Below are positions 12,072 to 13,056 of a stretch of DNA of 13,056 nt, piece by piece; the stretch's first letter is position 1, and each line of letters starts with the position of its first letter. Position numbers and translations under genes: made by a program. The notes under the pieces are model-generated. The model worked only from the letters and a program-made list of their open reading frames with translations, was not told where the DNA came from and made no database searches. The stretch comes from an uncultured Kineosporia sp. (GTDB taxonomy: Bacteria; Actinomycetota; Actinomycetes; Actinomycetales; Kineosporiaceae): the NCBI GenBank assembly GCA_937859855.1, contig CALMAR010000114.1, positions 2,307 to 15,362 of the forward strand. The letters are read 5' to 3'.

Positions 12072-13056
12072 TTAGGGCTCAACACTTCGTTTGACGCCGA
12101 GGGTGAGGTAGTCGTACATGCCGTAGGCGTCGGTGACCACGACGTTGGTGAGGCGAGGAGATCGGTAGAGCAGGGCTGCATTCCATATGCCGGGCAGTAT
12201 GTAGGCGTCGGTCATCGCCGCGCGGTCGATAGCGGTCCAGCGGTGTTGGCGTCGGGTTGGGTTGAGGTCGGCGACGGCGGTGTCGATGGCGGTGTCGATG
12301 GCGGGGTCTTTGACGGACAGGTTGGCGTTGCCGCCTGCGGTGCGGATGGTGCGGCTGTCGAGGATTTGGGTCAGCATTCCGTAGCCGTCCGGCCAGTCTG
12401 CCGCCCACCCCGTCTGCATGAGGCCGATGTTGTTGCGGCGGGCGTAGTCGGGTCTGCCGGCGTAGAGGGCGTAGTAGTCCCCGGATGGGTAGCCCCGTAG
12501 GTGGAGGGTGATCCCGGCTTTGGCGAGTGACTGTTGGAGTGCTTCTGCAGCGGCCTTTTCCTTGGGGACGTCGGCGCGGTAGGCGATGTTTGTGCTGAAC
12601 CCGCGAGGGTGTCCACAGGTGCTGAGTTGCTGTCGCGCCGCGGGCAGGTCGGCCCCGTCGGGAGTCCGTGGGTCGCGGGGGTAGAGATCGAACGGCGCCG
12701 CACCGGGGATGACAGGCGGGAGGATGTTGGTGGCGATGCGGCCGCCGGTGGGTCCGCCGAAGGCGCGCTGGTAGCTGCCGCGGTCGGCGGCGTACTCGAT
12801 GGCGCGCCGGCAGGCGATGTTGTCCAGTGGGGCGACGTCTCCGTTGATCGCGGTGTAACTGATGCCGGTGGTGGTGGCCAGGTCGGTGTCCGCTCGCAGT
12901 GCTGGGTCGCGGAGAACGCGGGCTTGGGCGGCTGCTTGCAGGCCGGCTCCGGTGACGTCGACGTCGCCGTGACCGGCGAGGAGGCGGTTGTCCAGATCGG
13001 TGGCGTCGACGTTGACCTGGCGGCTGATCCGGTTGGGCAGTGCCGGGCGGTGAGGG
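12072..13056 (-). CDS. ABC transporter family 5 solute-binding protein, C-terminal part
   Basis: The frame is open without a stop from the right edge to TAA at 12074-12072, giving 327 residues; the signal peptide/lipobox and first lobe lie outside. The visible part follows SBP_bac_5 (DppA/OppA-like) proteins: a block with DNIACRRAIEYAADRGSYQRAFGG, then IATNILPPVIPG, AEALQQSLAKAGITLHLRGY, GLMQTGWAADWPDGYGMLTQ and the end LLYRSPRLTNVVVTDAYGMY. These proteins sit on the outer membrane face as lipoproteins and bring oligopeptides, nickel complexes or similar solutes to an ABC importer. The WAADWPDGY block and the YGMYDY-LGVK end match streptomycete members often annotated simply as ABC substrate-binding proteins. 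No internal start with a ribosome binding site is seen, so it is truly truncated. It stops 82 bases before the CNBD-flavoprotein start; permease and ATPase genes may lie off-window. Substrate not deducible. Confidence 0.88.
   Translation of the reverse strand, partial: PHRPALPNRISRQVNVDATDLDNRLLAGHGDVDVTGAGLQAAAQARVLRDPALRADTDLATTTGISYTAINGDVAPLDNIACRRAIEYAADRGSYQRAFGGPTGGRIATNILPPVIPGAAPFDLYPRDPRTPDGADLPAARQQLSTCGHPRGFSTNIAYRADVPKEKAAAEALQQSLAKAGITLHLRGYPSGDYYALYAGRPDYARRNNIGLMQTGWAADWPDGYGMLTQILDSRTIRTAGGNANLSVKDPAIDTAIDTAVADLNPTRRQHRWTAIDRAAMTDAYILPGIWNAALLYRSPRLTNVVVTDAYGMYDYLTLGVKRSVEP

Noticed and set aside
11990..12181. N-terminal extension of the CNBD-flavoprotein to ATG 12181
   Set aside because: It overlaps the 3' end of the solute-binding protein gene and has low-complexity Thr/Ser/Pro sequence; ATG 11989 gives the usual family length.
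12371..12703. - strand open frame of 110 codons inside the solute-binding protein region
   Set aside because: Different frame; the frame ending at 12072 stays open to the window edge and matches SBP_bac_5.
1..13056. tRNA, rRNA or CRISPR elements
   Set aside because: No T-loop GGTTCGAATCC-type sequence within a cloverleaf, no rRNA-like blocks, and no regularly spaced repeats were seen.

Overview
The window is very GC-rich and its codons end mostly in G or C. It has GTG starts, four-base GTGA gene overlaps and candidate leaderless genes whose TAxxxT -10 box lies six bases before the start codon. Its gene families are SigE-type ECF sigma factor, PadR-ABC efflux, TetR, family 5 solute-binding protein and DUF4287. 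All of this points to a filamentous or related actinomycete. It looks like an ordinary chromosomal stretch with several decayed pieces; I see no rRNA, tRNA or CRISPR array.

Left, + strand (1-1491): the 3' end of a SigE-family ECF sigma factor gene is translationally coupled to a one-TM membrane protein with a beta-propeller-like outer part. This pair looks like a sigma factor and its partner or regulator. It is followed by 1492-1922, which holds a frameshifted scrap of a sensor histidine kinase on the - strand and then the PadR promoter/operator.

PadR-ABC module, + strand (1923-5055): a PadR regulator, an ABC ATPase and a FtsX/MacB-type permease are packed as one operon. A perfect 15-bp palindrome (1880-1894) with a second half-conserved copy 18 bp downstream lies just upstream and is the likely autoregulatory operator. 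Past the permease is a graveyard (about 5090-5834) with a probable IS3-type transposase scrap and a TetR regulator without its DNA-binding half. The module is therefore flanked by gene debris on both sides.

Middle (5835-8457): a complete FAD-dependent aromatic-hydroxylase-type monooxygenase (- strand), then two small + strand genes: a 71-aa protein with a HicA-like outline and a DUF4287 protein of 95 aa. Long non-coding gaps lie around them (7110-7570 and 7787-8169), with short palindromes and a possible 13-codon leader ORF.

Right, - strand (8630-13056): reading leftwards from the window edge, a truncated family 5 ABC solute-binding protein, a fusion of a cyclic-nucleotide-binding domain with a thioredoxin-reductase-like flavoprotein that lacks the CxxC pair, and a GT39/ArnT-like membrane glycosyltransferase. 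The CNBD-flavoprotein fusion is the most distinctive protein in the window; the architecture is known in actinobacteria, but its chemistry cannot be disulfide exchange at the usual site. I do not see a clearly new multi-gene system.
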